DNA from: Flexivirga caeni
GTDB lineage: Bacteria > Actinomycetota > Actinomycetes > Actinomycetales > Dermatophilaceae
Length of the DNA stretch: 64,000 nucleotides
Assembly: GCF_003724155.1 (NCBI RefSeq)
Contig: NZ_RJJQ01000001.1
Location: 310,001-374,000, forward strand
Reading direction: 5' to 3'
Shown here piece by piece: positions 1-8,539 of this stretch. The position numbers and the translations under genes are program-made. Below the pieces are notes generated by a model. That model was not told the origin of the DNA and did not search any database. It saw only the letters and a list, made by a program, of their open reading frames with translations. The number at the start of each line of letters is the position of its first letter. Within the stretch, counting starts at the first letter, position 1.

Positions 1-347
1 TCCTCGGCATGCAGCGCAACGAAGAGACGCTGGAGGCGATCACCTACGCCAACCGGCTCCCCGACGACCTGTCCGGCCGTCAGTGCTACGTGCTGGACCC
101 GATGCTGGCTACCGGCGGCACGCTCGCGATGGCGATCCGCTATCTCGCCGAACGCGGTGCCGACGACATCACTGCGGTCACCCTGCTGTCGGCACCCGAG
201 GGCATCAAGGCGGTCGAGGAGCAGCTCGCCGACCTGACGATCCCGATCACCCTGGTGACCGGGGCGATCGACGAACGCCTCAACGAGAACGGCTATATCG
301 TGCCCGGCCTCGGCGATGCCGGCGACCGGCTCTACGGCGTCGTCTGA
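1..347 (+). CDS. upp: Uracil phosphoribosyltransferase, C-terminal part (5' end outside window)
   Basis: Salvages uracil by joining it to PRPP to give UMP in the cytoplasm. The visible part is about the last 115 residues of a family usually near 210 residues. It contains the PRPP-binding loop ([11 protein letters not shown]) and ends in the conserved region [16 protein letters not shown]. The frame is open to the left edge, so the start lies upstream. The stop codon overlaps the 3' end of the convergent transporter gene by 16 nt, so the two coding regions share their last codons on opposite strands. The identification rests on strong family motifs. Confidence 0.95.
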   Translation, partial: LGMQRNEETLEAITYANRLPDDLSGRQCYVLDPMLATGGTLAMAIRYLAERGADDITAVTLLSAPEGIKAVEEQLADLTIPITLVTGAIDERLNENGYIVPGLGDAGDRLYGVV

Positions 348-1582
348 AGGTCGCCCTGGGGTTCGTCGGCCATCCGGTTGAGCCCGCGCACGGCTGGCAC
401 GAGAAGCGTGCCGAGTGCGATGGCCGCATAGCAGCAGCCGGCAGTGATCATCAGCGGCCGGACCTGGACGTGGCTGGCCAGCCAGCCGAAGAGCAAGGTC
501 CCGATCGGTATGGCGATGAACGACCCCAGCATGTCGTAGCTCGACACTCGCGACAGCACCTTCGACGGAATCTGCTCCATCATCGCGACCGTCCAAGCTG
601 TGCCGAACACCTGCGTGCCCGCGCCACCGACGAACGCAGCGATCGCGAGCACCGCCGTCTGCGGATGAATCCCCAGCAACAGCAACGGGATCGCGATGAG
701 GGAAACACCCGCCATACCGTTCAGCAACAGGCGGTGGATGCGCACCCGCAACAACACGACCGACATCACCAGCATCCCGACGGCTTCCGAACCCACCACG
801 ATTCCCCAGCCGCGGATGCCGAGGTCCGGGTTGTTCTTGGCGATCACCGGACCGACGACGACCCACGCTCCCGCCTGGATCGCATTGAGCAGGCCGAACG
901 CGAGCACGATGACCCACAGCCAGGTGCGCGAGACGAATTCGCTCCACCCCTCACGCAACTGCGTCAGCATCGACGTCGCCTGCCGCGCCGGCGCCGGCAA
1001 CACAACCCGCGCCAGCAGTGCCGCTGCCACGAGGAAGGAGAATCCGTCCACCGCGAGCGCCAGCTCCGGGCCGATCGAGGCGACCAGCAGGGTGCCGATC
1101 ACCGGCCCGATGAAGGTTGCGCCGTTGCGCACGAACGACATCAGCGAGTCGGCCTGCTGCAGGTGCTCGCGTGCCACCAGTTGCGGGATCAGGCCCTGTT
1201 GCGCCGGCATCGAGAAGGCAGATGCGCCGCCGGTCACCGCGCCGAGCAGTGTCATCGACAGCACCGTGGCCCACCCCGCCCACAGCGACACGCACATCGT
1301 CAGTTGCACGGCCGCCATCAGCAGATAGCACGTCTGCATCACCATCCGGCGCGGGAGCCTGTCGGCGATGACCCCGCCGAAGAGCAGGCACAGCACGTTC
1401 ATGCCCATCTCCGCGGCGAGCACGATGCCGAGCGAACCGGCCGAGTTGTCGATCTTCAGCACGGCGAAGGCGATCGTGACCGGCGTCATCATGCCGCCGA
1501 CCGTGTTGATCGACCGGGAGAGGAAGAACCACCGGAAGTTCTTCTCGCGCAGCACCGGCAGCGCCTCGCGGAGATTGCTCAC
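332..1582 (-). CDS. MFS transporter (putative drug efflux)
   Basis: A 416-residue membrane protein with about twelve hydrophobic segments. It has an MFS loop after the second segment ([14 protein letters not shown]), which places it near the multidrug-efflux and MFS_3-type permeases; the substrate cannot be read from the sequence. It starts with GTG, overlapping the stop of the ArsR-type regulator gene in a GTGA junction. The two are therefore translationally coupled and probably co-transcribed from the promoter upstream of the regulator. This arrangement suggests that the regulator controls its own transporter. The 3' end runs 16 nt into the upp coding region on the opposite strand. Confidence 0.85.
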   Translation of the reverse strand: MSNLREALPVLREKNFRWFFLSRSINTVGGMMTPVTIAFAVLKIDNSAGSLGIVLAAEMGMNVLCLLFGGVIADRLPRRMVMQTCYLLMAAVQLTMCVSLWAGWATVLSMTLLGAVTGGASAFSMPAQQGLIPQLVAREHLQQADSLMSFVRNGATFIGPVIGTLLVASIGPELALAVDGFSFLVAAALLARVVLPAPARQATSMLTQLREGWSEFVSRTWLWVIVLAFGLLNAIQAGAWVVVGPVIAKNNPDLGIRGWGIVVGSEAVGMLVMSVVLLRVRIHRLLLNGMAGVSLIAIPLLLLGIHPQTAVLAIAAFVGGAGTQVFGTAWTVAMMEQIPSKVLSRVSSYDMLGSFIAIPIGTLLFGWLASHVQVRPLMITAGCCYAAIALGTLLVPAVRGLNRMADEPQGDLQTTP

Positions 1583-2139
1583 TTTTCCGGCTGCTCCCCG
1601 TCGCGGTCGTCGTGCATGGTGAAGAGCTCCACCTGGAAATTGACGTGCGCCGAACCCGGCGCGTGCGGGCTCAACGCCTCGTCATGAACCAGCCGGGACG
1701 CCTTCTTCACCAATTCCCTTGCCTTGCGCCAGGTTTCGGGTGTCAGCCATACCTCTGCGTCGGCGCTGATCGCCGGGCCGTCGATACGCTGCTCCGAACG
1801 CCGGACCAGTTCGCCATACATCACGTGGATGTATTGCTGCCATTCGGTGCGTGAAACCCCTTGGGGTCGCTGCCCGTTCGGGTTCGGACGCTGCTCGGGG
1901 TATCGATAGCGATATTTCTTCGCCTGCCCACCGCGCACCGACTCGGTCTCGACAACCTGCACCTGACCGGCCTTGGCGAGGGTGCGCAGGTGGTAGCTCG
2001 CGTTCGCCTGGGTGATATCGAGTTCGCGTGCCAGCTCGGCAGCGCTCATCGGCGCCCCGGTCAGCAACGAGAGCATGCGCAGCCGCACCGGGTGTGCCGT
2101 GGCCCGCAACTCGGCGATCGCCTCATCCTCCAAAGACAT
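1579..2139 (-). CDS. ArsR-family (HTH_20-type) transcriptional regulator
   Basis: A 186-residue protein. The N-terminal winged helix-turn-helix (about residues 8-75) has the typical pattern HPVRLRMLSLL, then AAELARELDITQANASYHL, then AKAGQVQVVE. There is no cysteine pair of the metal-sensing ArsR proteins, so a metal ligand is unlikely. The C-terminal 100 residues resemble the ligand or dimer region of HTH_20 regulators that govern neighbouring MFS genes. It overlaps the MFS transporter start by 4 nt. A palindrome on the -35 region of its own promoter suggests autorepression. The inducer is unknown. Confidence 0.85.
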   Translation of the reverse strand: MSLEDEAIAELRATAHPVRLRMLSLLTGAPMSAAELARELDITQANASYHLRTLAKAGQVQVVETESVRGGQAKKYRYRYPEQRPNPNGQRPQGVSRTEWQQYIHVMYGELVRRSEQRIDGPAISADAEVWLTPETWRKARELVKKASRLVHDEALSPHAPGSAHVNFQVELFTMHDDRDGEQPEK

Positions 2140-2182
2140 GTTGGGGAGTATGGCGCGCCGCCGATCCCACTGTCAAACAGTT
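2140..2182 (-). promoter_or_regulatory. Promoter of the ArsR/MFS operon with operator-like palindrome; leaderless
   Basis: On the minus strand a perfect -35 box TTGACA (2171-2176) is followed after 18 nt by CATACT (2147-2152) as -10. Seven nt later comes the ATG at 2139, so transcription would start at or next to the start codon and the mRNA would be leaderless. The palindrome ACTGT-CAA-ACAGT (2169-2181) covers the -35 box, the right place for an ArsR-type autorepressor. The boxes are seen in the sequence; the binding is inferred. Confidence 0.6.
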
Positions 2183-2208
2183 ATTTGGCGGTTGTCGCAG
2201 GGCAGCTA

Positions 2209-3195
2209 CTACCCCACCGGCCAGGAGTCGCCCCAGCGGACGTCCCGTGCCTGTTTGTATGCCGCACCCTGCCGCTTCGTCACCACCGCGCGACCCGCCG
2301 AGCCGTCCGGCCGGCACAACTCCAGCTCGACCAGACCCTTGCGCTTGCCCGGATGCCGCAGGACCCGCGCGGGCGCGCCCTCGTCGACGGCGGCGGCGCG
2401 GTCACCCGGAACTGCCACGACATACGAGAACTTCTCGTCCTCGTAGCCCAGTTCGCCGCCCTTCAGCTGCCGGTGCAGCGCGGAGCGCTCGACCCGCGCA
2501 CTGAAGTGACACCAGTCCGAGCCGGTCAGCGGACACTCCCCCTGGTGCGGGCACGGAGCGACGACCCGCCAGCCCGCGTTGAGCAACACCGAGCGCGCCG
2601 CGAGGATCCGCTGCCAGCCGCTCGGCGTGCCCGGCTCGACCACGGCAACAGCTTTGCGCGCTGCGCCGAGCGCGGAGCGCACCACCGCCTCGCGACCGCT
2701 CTCGGCGAGCTCGGAGAGCACGTAGGACACCGTGACCAGGTCAGCTTCCGGCACCGCGGATCCCGCCCGCCAGGGCACGAAATCGACCGCTCCACCCTCG
2801 GCGGCGCGCAGCCGGCGACCGAGCGCGAGCGCGTCCGTGACCTGGTCGAGCACGGTCACCCGCGCATCCGGCCACTCCTCGATCGCTGCCCACGCCGCCG
2901 CACCCGTACCACCGCCCATATCGATGACCGACACAATCGGGGGAAGCCGAAGTACGCTGTGCTGCAACATGTTCCGGCACGCGGCGAGGGTCGCCGGCAT
3001 ACGGTAGACGGCATACGCGAGCACGTCCGACGAACCGCTCAGAATGGGTGCATCGGCCGCACCTCCGGCGCGATAGCGCCCGATCAGCCGCTCCACGGAC
3101 GCCGCGAGCGCGGCACGTGACACGCCGCCGACCGCCGCGTCGAGCGCATCGCGCAGCCGCAACTCGGCCGGGCGCAGGGACGGACTGGGCGGCAT
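2209..3195 (-). CDS. Rsm22-family small-ribosomal-subunit methyltransferase-like protein
   Basis: About 328 residues. A Rossmann methyltransferase fold is indicated by VIDMGGGTGAAAWA (SAM loop) and ADLVTVSYVLSEL. It is followed by the family hallmark cysteine cluster PCPHQGECPL and DWCHFSARVER, which in Rsm22 proteins ligates a metal or iron-sulfur centre, then the conserved KGGELGYEDEKFSYV block. Rsm22 proteins act on ribosome biogenesis; the exact methyl acceptor in bacteria is not settled. I chose the ATG at 3195 (MPPSPSLRPAEL) over upstream in-frame starts because the family begins here. The gene stands alone, divergent from the small membrane protein gene. Confidence 0.85.
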   Translation of the reverse strand: MPPSPSLRPAELRLRDALDAAVGGVSRAALAASVERLIGRYRAGGAADAPILSGSSDVLAYAVYRMPATLAACRNMLQHSVLRLPPIVSVIDMGGGTGAAAWAAIEEWPDARVTVLDQVTDALALGRRLRAAEGGAVDFVPWRAGSAVPEADLVTVSYVLSELAESGREAVVRSALGAARKAVAVVEPGTPSGWQRILAARSVLLNAGWRVVAPCPHQGECPLTGSDWCHFSARVERSALHRQLKGGELGYEDEKFSYVVAVPGDRAAAVDEGAPARVLRHPGKRKGLVELELCRPDGSAGRAVVTKRQGAAYKQARDVRWGDSWPVG

Positions 3196-3407
3196 ACGGA
3201 GATCCTCGGCGGGCACGATCAAGGGCAGAGAAGGCGACAGCGATCGTAGCCACGCGGAGGCGAAAGGCCGTAATGTGAAGAGTTGGCGACCCGCCATACG
3301 ACACACCACGACCCCACATCACCAATCACACCAGCAACATCTGTCACAATGATGCTCAGATCCGTGCGTCCACTGCCCGGACCGTTCCCGCAACGCCGGA
3401 GGAAATG

Positions 3408-3581
3408 ATGGCCCTCGACAAGGTCCGCAAGGTCGTGATCTGGTTGGTCGTCGCCTTCATCGCCTACGCGATCTTCACCTCGCCCGACAAGTCCGCCGAC
3501 ATCGTCCACAACATCTGGTCGATCATCAGCAACGGCGTCACTCAGATCGGCCACTTCTTCCACAAGCTCCTCAACGGCTAG
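3408..3581 (+). CDS. Small single-span membrane protein
   Basis: A 57-residue protein starting MALDKVRKVVIWLVVAFIAY: a short basic N-terminus, one membrane span (about residues 8-24) and a C-terminal amphipathic stretch rich in Ile and His. A GGAGGA ribosome site lies 4 nt before this ATG; the ATG just upstream at 3405 is too close to it. The stop is 12 nt before the PH-domain gene, so both are probably one transcript. Small membrane proteins next to bacterial PH-domain genes recur in actinobacteria as far as I recall, but the function is unknown. Confidence 0.75.
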   Translation: MALDKVRKVVIWLVVAFIAYAIFTSPDKSADIVHNIWSIISNGVTQIGHFFHKLLNG

Positions 3582-3593
3582 GCCGGTTCGGCG

Positions 3594-4409
3594 ATGGATC
3601 ACGTCGATCCGGGCGCCGACAAGGCCACGGCCCGATTCCTCCTCGACGACGAAACCCTCGTCGTCGCGCAACGCCAGCACTGGATGGCGCTCGCGAAACC
3701 CGTCGGGATGGCCGTCAGCGGCCTGTTCCTCGCACTCATCGGCGGATTCAGCGCGCCCGCCAACTACGGCGTGCTGACCGACCTCGCCTGGAAACTCTGG
3801 TTCATCCTGCTGGCGTATGCCGCCTGGCGCTTCATCCAGTGGCGCGTCGACTGGTTCCTCGCCACCGACAAGCGGCTGCTGATGACGTATGGCGTCCTGA
3901 AGCGCCGCGTCGCAATGATGCCGCTCGCCAAGGTGACCGACATGTCGTTCAACCAGACCCTGCTCGCACGACCGCTGCGCTACGGCCAGTTCATCCTGGA
4001 GAGCGCCGGGCGCGAGCAGGCGCTGCGCCAGATCGACTACATCCGGGACGCCAAGGAGACCTACCTGGCGATCGTCGGCGAGATCTTCGGCGAGGTGGTC
4101 AACGAGGATGTGGACGACGCCCCGGAGGAGCGGGATCCGGACGACACCGACCCCTTCCTGGCGCGGCAGCTCGCGGCGGCGCGAGCTGCGTCATACACCG
4201 GAGAGGACCCGACCGACGTGCCGATCCGCCCGATCGGCAAATACCAGCCGCGACCCGAGCGCCCGCGACAGAGCGGGCTGCGCCGGCGGATCCTGCGCCG
4301 GGCCAACGAAACGCCCCCGCGTGCCTTCGGGCACGAGAACGACGTCGGCTGGAACGCGTCCCCGGAGCCGCAGCCGCGCCGCCAGCCGCGCGACCTGAGC
4401 GACGACTGA
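3594..4409 (+). CDS. Bacterial PH-domain (bPH2/YdbS-like) membrane protein
   Basis: A 271-residue protein. Residues about 40-85 hold two membrane helices (VGMAVSGLFLALIGG and LAWKLWFILLAYAAW). A bacterial pleckstrin-homology domain follows (about 86-160: WFLATDKRLLMTYGVLKRRV, then PLAKVTDMSFNQTLLAR). The last 100 residues are acidic then basic, proline-rich and probably disordered. Such proteins sit at the membrane and may act as scaffolds; no enzymatic residues are visible. It follows the small membrane protein by 12 nt. Confidence 0.85.
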   Translation: MDHVDPGADKATARFLLDDETLVVAQRQHWMALAKPVGMAVSGLFLALIGGFSAPANYGVLTDLAWKLWFILLAYAAWRFIQWRVDWFLATDKRLLMTYGVLKRRVAMMPLAKVTDMSFNQTLLARPLRYGQFILESAGREQALRQIDYIRDAKETYLAIVGEIFGEVVNEDVDDAPEERDPDDTDPFLARQLAAARAASYTGEDPTDVPIRPIGKYQPRPERPRQSGLRRRILRRANETPPRAFGHENDVGWNASPEPQPRRQPRDLSDD

Positions 4410-4478
4410 GCAGCTCGCGCCGGATACGCTGCGTCGTCGAGTCAGTGCGTCCGTCGCCTGCGGCAGGAGTTGAGAACC

Positions 4479-5054
4479 ATGGCAGTCCGTCCGATTACCG
4501 TCATCGGGCACAAGGCGTTGCATCAGCCGACCAAGAAGGTCCGGGAGATCACGCCGGAGATCCGCACGCTCGTGCAGGACATGTTCGACACGCTGGACGC
4601 CGCGAACGGCGCCGGCTTGGCTGCCAACCAGGTCGGCGTGCGACTGCGGATCTTCGTCTACGACTGCGCCGACGGCTCTGACGTCGAGCAACGCGGCGTC
4701 GTCATCAACCCGGTGCTGGAGAAGGGCACCGTGCCGCCCGGCGACCCGGCGCCCGAGGACGGCGCCGAAGGCTGTCTGTCGGTGCCCGGCGAGTGGTTCC
4801 CGACAGCGCGATCGGACTGGGCCCGCGTCACCGGCATCGACCTGGACGGCAACGAGGTCGTGGTCGAAGCCACCGGCGGCACGCTCGCCCGCTGCCTGCA
4901 GCACGAGACCGACCACCTTGACGGCAAGCTGTATGTCGAGCGGCTCACCCCGACCTACCGGACCAAGGCCCGCGAGGCGATGAAGGCCCGCGGCTGGGAG
5001 GCCCGGCGCATCACCAAGTGGGACCCCGCCACCCAGCAGGCCGAGAAGGTATGA
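4479..5054 (+). CDS. def: Peptide deformylase
   Basis: Removes the formyl group from the N-terminal methionine of new proteins. All three metal and active-site motifs are visible: GAGLAANQVG (motif 1, about residue 47), EGCLSVPGEW (motif 2, Cys ligand) and LQHETDHLDG (motif 3, HExxH-type ligands). Length is 191 residues, normal for the family. The ATG at 4479 is preceded by CAGGAG 9 nt upstream; a TTG three codons earlier is less likely. It stands 24 nt before the SMP-30 gene and may be co-transcribed with it. Confidence 0.96.
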   Translation: MAVRPITVIGHKALHQPTKKVREITPEIRTLVQDMFDTLDAANGAGLAANQVGVRLRIFVYDCADGSDVEQRGVVINPVLEKGTVPPGDPAPEDGAEGCLSVPGEWFPTARSDWARVTGIDLDGNEVVVEATGGTLARCLQHETDHLDGKLYVERLTPTYRTKAREAMKARGWEARRITKWDPATQQAEKV

Positions 5055-5078
5055 CGCCCTCCTCGTAGGCTGAACTCC

Positions 5079-5948
5079 ATGCGCGCCGAGCCGATCGCCA
5101 AACCACACGCCTTCCACGCCGAAGGGCCCGTCTGGTGGCCGGAATGGTCGCTCGAAGGCCCCGGTGAGCTGCGGTATGTCGACATGTTCGCCGGCGACGT
5201 ACTGACCGTGCGCGGTGACGACGTCGACCGCGTGCACGTCGGCACGATCGCGGCGGCGCTTCGCCCGCGCGGCTCCGGCGGCGCGCTGATCGCCGTCGAG
5301 CGCGGTTTCGCCCTGTCCGCCCAGAACGACCTGTCGGACCTGCAGGTCATGCAGCCGATCTGGGACGACCCGTCGGTCCGCTTCAACGACGGCGGCTGCG
5401 ACCCGGCGGGCAACTTCTACTGCGGCACGATGGCCTACGACCAGCACGAAGGCGGCGCCTCGCTCTACCTGCTGACGACCGAGGGTATGGCGAGCCCGGT
5501 CCTCGGCGGGCTGACCATCGCCAACGGCATCGGCTGGTCGCCTGACGGCCGCACGGCATACTTCAACGACACCCCGACCCGCACCATCTGGGCGTTCGAC
5601 TGGGAGCCGGCGACCGGCCTGACCGAGCGGCGTCCCTGGGTCGAGCTGCCGGACGACCTGCAGGGCAGCCCCGACGGCCTGTGGGTCGACCAGGAGGGCG
5701 GCGTCTGGATTGCGCTGTATGGCGGCTCGGCCGTCCACCGGTATGTCGACCGCACCCTCAGCCAGGTCGTCGAGGTGCCCGGTGTCACCAACGTCACGGC
5801 CTGCACCTTCGGCGGCGACCAGTTGCAGACGCTCTACATCACCACCACGAAGGAAGACGTCCCAGCGGGCGAACAGCCACTGGCCGGAGCGGTTTTCGCT
5901 GTCGAACCCGGAGTGGGCGGCCTGCCCGTCGCACCGTTCGGCGGCTGA
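5079..5948 (+). CDS. SMP-30/gluconolactonase-family protein
   Basis: A 289-residue six-bladed beta-propeller of the SMP-30/LRE family, which hydrolyses lactones with a divalent metal. The metal-site Glu of EGPVWWPE near the N-terminus, the RFNDGGCDPAGNFYCGTM block, ANGIGWSPDG and SPDGLWVDQEGGVW are all present. The true substrate lactone is not evident. There is no signal peptide, so the enzyme is cytoplasmic. It is preceded closely by def and followed by tRNA-Arg. Confidence 0.88.
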   Translation: MRAEPIAKPHAFHAEGPVWWPEWSLEGPGELRYVDMFAGDVLTVRGDDVDRVHVGTIAAALRPRGSGGALIAVERGFALSAQNDLSDLQVMQPIWDDPSVRFNDGGCDPAGNFYCGTMAYDQHEGGASLYLLTTEGMASPVLGGLTIANGIGWSPDGRTAYFNDTPTRTIWAFDWEPATGLTERRPWVELPDDLQGSPDGLWVDQEGGVWIALYGGSAVHRYVDRTLSQVVEVPGVTNVTACTFGGDQLQTLYITTTKEDVPAGEQPLAGAVFAVEPGVGGLPVAPFGG

Positions 5949-6022
5949 GCCCGATCCGATTTCACCGCCACCGCGTTCCTCGGGTAGAGTGTCTCGACGT
6001 TGCGCGGGAGACCGCACAGCAC

Positions 6023-6095
6023 GCACCCGTAGCTCAACGGATAGAGCATCTGACTACGGATCAGAAGGTTTGGGGTTCGAATCCCTACGGGTGCA
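6023..6095 (+). tRNA. tRNA-Arg (anticodon ACG)
   Basis: A full cloverleaf can be folded. The acceptor stem GCACCCG pairs with CGGGTGC, the anticodon stem TCTGA/TCAGA encloses the loop CTACGGA, and the T-loop is TTCGAAT. The anticodon ACG is at 6056-6058. CCA is not encoded. Confidence 0.96.
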
Positions 6096-6167
6096 CTCTG
6101 TGTTGAGACAGAGGACGAGCCCTGGTAGCGGACACGCTGGCCGGGGCTTCGTCGTGGAGGGGGTCGC

Positions 6168-6563
6168 ATGACCGCACCCATCGAGGTCGTCGGTGCCGCC
6201 GTCGTGCACGACGGCCTGGTGCTGGCCGCACAGCGCGGCCCCACGATGTCCATGCCCGGGTCATGGGAATTCCCCGGCGGCAAGATCGAGCCTGGCGAGT
6301 CGCCGCAGGAGGCACTCGTCCGCGAGCTGCGGGAAGAGCTGCTCTGCGATGTCACGGTCGGCGAACACGTCGAAACCACCTCGCATTCCTACGATTTCGG
6401 CATCATCATACTCTCGACGTATTTCGCCGCGATCGAAGCCGGCGAGCCGCAAGCCACCGAACACGCCGAACTGCGCTGGGTGCCGCCGTCCAAGCTCCAC
6501 GGTCTCGCCTGGGCACCCGCCGATCTGCCGGCGGTCGAGCGCGTCAGCCGCGTGCTGGGGTAG
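6168..6563 (+). CDS. NUDIX hydrolase, MutT/CTP pyrophosphohydrolase type
   Basis: A 131-residue single-domain NUDIX enzyme that cleaves (deoxy)nucleoside triphosphates to monophosphate and pyrophosphate, as in removal of damaged nucleotides. The complete NUDIX box runs from GGKIEPGESPQEA to LVRELREEL (about residues 36-58), with the metal-binding REEL glutamates intact. The WEFPGGK lead-in is typical of the 8-oxo-dGTP diphosphatase/CTP pyrophosphohydrolase branch. A strong GGAGGGGG ribosome site precedes the ATG. Confidence 0.92.
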   Translation: MTAPIEVVGAAVVHDGLVLAAQRGPTMSMPGSWEFPGGKIEPGESPQEALVRELREELLCDVTVGEHVETTSHSYDFGIIILSTYFAAIEAGEPQATEHAELRWVPPSKLHGLAWAPADLPAVERVSRVLG

Positions 6564-6581
6564 CGCGGGGGCGGCCGACTG

Positions 6582-7259
6582 CTACATGGTGTCGCCGTAC
6601 CGGCCGGTCGGCTGGAGGTAGCCGGTCTCGTAGGCGAGGACGACGACCTGCACCCGGTCACGCAGGCCGAGTTTTGCCAGGATGCTGGCGACGTGTGTCT
6701 TCACCGTCGCGTCACCGACAATCAGAGCGCCCGCGATCTCGGCGTTGGACCGGCCGCGGGCCAGGTGCCCGAAAACCTCCAGCTCCCGCTCACTCAGGCT
6801 TTCAAGCACCTCCGGCAACTTCACCGACGGCGGCGGCACCGACACGAAGCGCTCGATCAGCCGGCGAGTGAGCACCGGCGCGAGCACTGACTCGCCACGA
6901 ACCACCAGCCGCAGCGCGGCGATCAGCTGCGCTCGCGGTACGTCCTTGAGCAGGAAACCGCTGGCACCAGCGGCCATTGCGGCATACACCAATTCGTCCA
7001 GATCGAAGGTCGTCAGCATGAGCACTTGACTCGCTGAGCCGGCAGCAACGAGCGTGCGGGTCGCCTCAATGCCGTCCATGCGCGGCATCCGGACGTCCAT
7101 CAGCACCACATCGGGCGTCAATTCGGCGGTGAGGCGGAGGCATTCACGACCGTCAGCGGCCTCGCCGACCACTTGGATGTCGTCCTCCAGGTCCAGGATC
7201 AGCCGGAAGCCGGCTCGCACCAACTCCTGGTCGTCACACAGCAGCACGCTGGTCGTCAT
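6582..7259 (-). CDS. LuxR/NarL-type two-component response regulator
   Basis: A 225-residue regulator. The N-terminal receiver domain has acidic residues DDQ near residue 9, the phospho-acceptor Asp in VVLMDVRMPRMDG (about residue 55), and conserved Thr and Lys (LTTF, LLKD). The C-terminal HTH of the LuxR type starts LSERELEVFGHLARGRSNAE and continues VKTHVASILAKLGLRDR. Its start overlaps the kinase gene stop by 4 nt (ATGA), so the pair forms one operon with the kinase first. Targets are not evident. Confidence 0.94.
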   Translation of the reverse strand: MTTSVLLCDDQELVRAGFRLILDLEDDIQVVGEAADGRECLRLTAELTPDVVLMDVRMPRMDGIEATRTLVAAGSASQVLMLTTFDLDELVYAAMAAGASGFLLKDVPRAQLIAALRLVVRGESVLAPVLTRRLIERFVSVPPPSVKLPEVLESLSERELEVFGHLARGRSNAEIAGALIVGDATVKTHVASILAKLGLRDRVQVVVLAYETGYLQPTGRYGDTM

Positions 7260-8434
7260 GGCACCACCATCTCTTCGGTGTCGTGAACGGGCAACCAGAC
7301 CGCAAGCCGGAAGCCGCCGTCCGATGTCTGTCCGGACTCAACACGACCGCCTGCCGCAAGAGCTCGTTCACGCACTCCCACAAGTCCGAGACCGCTCGAA
7401 TCCCCTGGTATGACGTGGGTTCGTCCCGTTGGTGAGTTGACGACCTCGATGCAGATCTGCCCGTCCTCGCGCACCACCCGCAGGGATGCAGGCACGTCGC
7501 CCGCGTGCTTGCGCGCGTTGGTGAGCCCTTCCTGGACCACCCGATAGACCGTCAGCTCGGTCCCTGAAGAGAGTGAGCCGAGCCGTCCCAGCTCGGCCGT
7601 GAGCGGCGCGCCAGACTCCTGCATCTCGGCCACCAGCCGCGGGAGGTCGGCTATGCCGCGCGCCGGAGCGAGCACGTCGACCGGTTCGTCCTCGTCCGCA
7701 CGCAGCACGTGCAGCAGTTGCCGCATGTCACCCAACGCGTCCCGGGCACTGCTGCGAATCGCGCGCATCGGTGCGGCCGCCAGCCCCGGGTCCTTCTGCA
7801 GCGCTGCCTCGGCCGCATCTGCCTGCACCGCGATCACGCTGAGGCCGTGCGCGACGACATCGTGCAGTTCGCGGGCAATCCGCGTGCGTTCGTCGGCAAC
7901 CGCGATCCTTGCCAGGTCATGCCGGTGCTGCTCGGCATACGTTGCCCGCTTGCGCCACGATCTGGTCCCGCGCCCGAAGAGCCACACACCGCCGAAGACG
8001 AGTGCATCGAACGGATAGTCCGAGCCGTGATCGAGCCACTGACACAGAAACTGGCTGCCCATCGTCATACCGAGCCCAAGAAGTGCTGTGCCTTCGTCGC
8101 ATTCGGCACCGACGGTGTACGACATCACCAGGAAGACCACGAGCGACCAGAGCGACCTGGACTCACCGTTCGCGAGGACCGTCTGGGCGATCGCCATACC
8201 GGCGATGAGCGCGGCGACTGGTAGTGGGAAGCGGGTCCGCCAGGCGACCAGAACGGTGCTCAATGCGGCGATCGGCAGGGTGACCACCAACGGGTGCTCG
8301 TCGACGGCACCGGTGACGAGCCCGCCGACGGCCAGCACGCACAGCACCACAGCGAGCACCGTGTCGAGCACCGGCAGCCCGCCGGGCCGACGCGCCCGGA
8401 GCAGCTCCATGGTCGATGGTACGGCCGCCGGCAC
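7256..8434 (-). CDS. Two-component sensor histidine kinase (HisKA_3 type)
   Basis: A 392-residue membrane kinase. The N-terminal half has several membrane helices (about residues 20-150). The HisKA_3 dimer box holds the phospho-His in RELHDVVAHGLSVIA, and a C-terminal HATPase follows (VQEGLTNARKHAG as N-box, SGLGLVGVRERALAAGG as G-box). This domain order is the usual partner of NarL-type regulators, and the regulator gene overlaps its end. I use the GTG at 8434, which has a GAGGAG ribosome site; an ATG eight codons in is the alternative. The stimulus is unknown. Confidence 0.92.
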   Translation of the reverse strand: MPAAVPSTMELLRARRPGGLPVLDTVLAVVLCVLAVGGLVTGAVDEHPLVVTLPIAALSTVLVAWRTRFPLPVAALIAGMAIAQTVLANGESRSLWSLVVFLVMSYTVGAECDEGTALLGLGMTMGSQFLCQWLDHGSDYPFDALVFGGVWLFGRGTRSWRKRATYAEQHRHDLARIAVADERTRIARELHDVVAHGLSVIAVQADAAEAALQKDPGLAAAPMRAIRSSARDALGDMRQLLHVLRADEDEPVDVLAPARGIADLPRLVAEMQESGAPLTAELGRLGSLSSGTELTVYRVVQEGLTNARKHAGDVPASLRVVREDGQICIEVVNSPTGRTHVIPGDSSGLGLVGVRERALAAGGRVESGQTSDGGFRLAVWLPVHDTEEMVVP

Positions 8435-8539
8435 GCCTCGCGACTCCTCATCGAGAATGATCGCGCTCCACCACCAGGTGGAGCGGAATCAGCAGCGCGG
8501 ACGAAGCGGTGTATGACGCTGCCGCCGCACCGTTACTGC

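Noticed and set aside
83-1687. A 534-codon open frame opposite the MFS transporter
   Set aside because: Low-complexity His/Arg/Gln-rich translation; the MFS frame has conserved motifs and correct coupling.
4191-6026. A 611-codon open frame on the minus strand opposite def and the SMP-30 gene
   Set aside because: It is Arg/Gly/Ala-rich with no domain, and the plus strand holds two clear conserved genes. Long antisense frames are expected at 70% GC.
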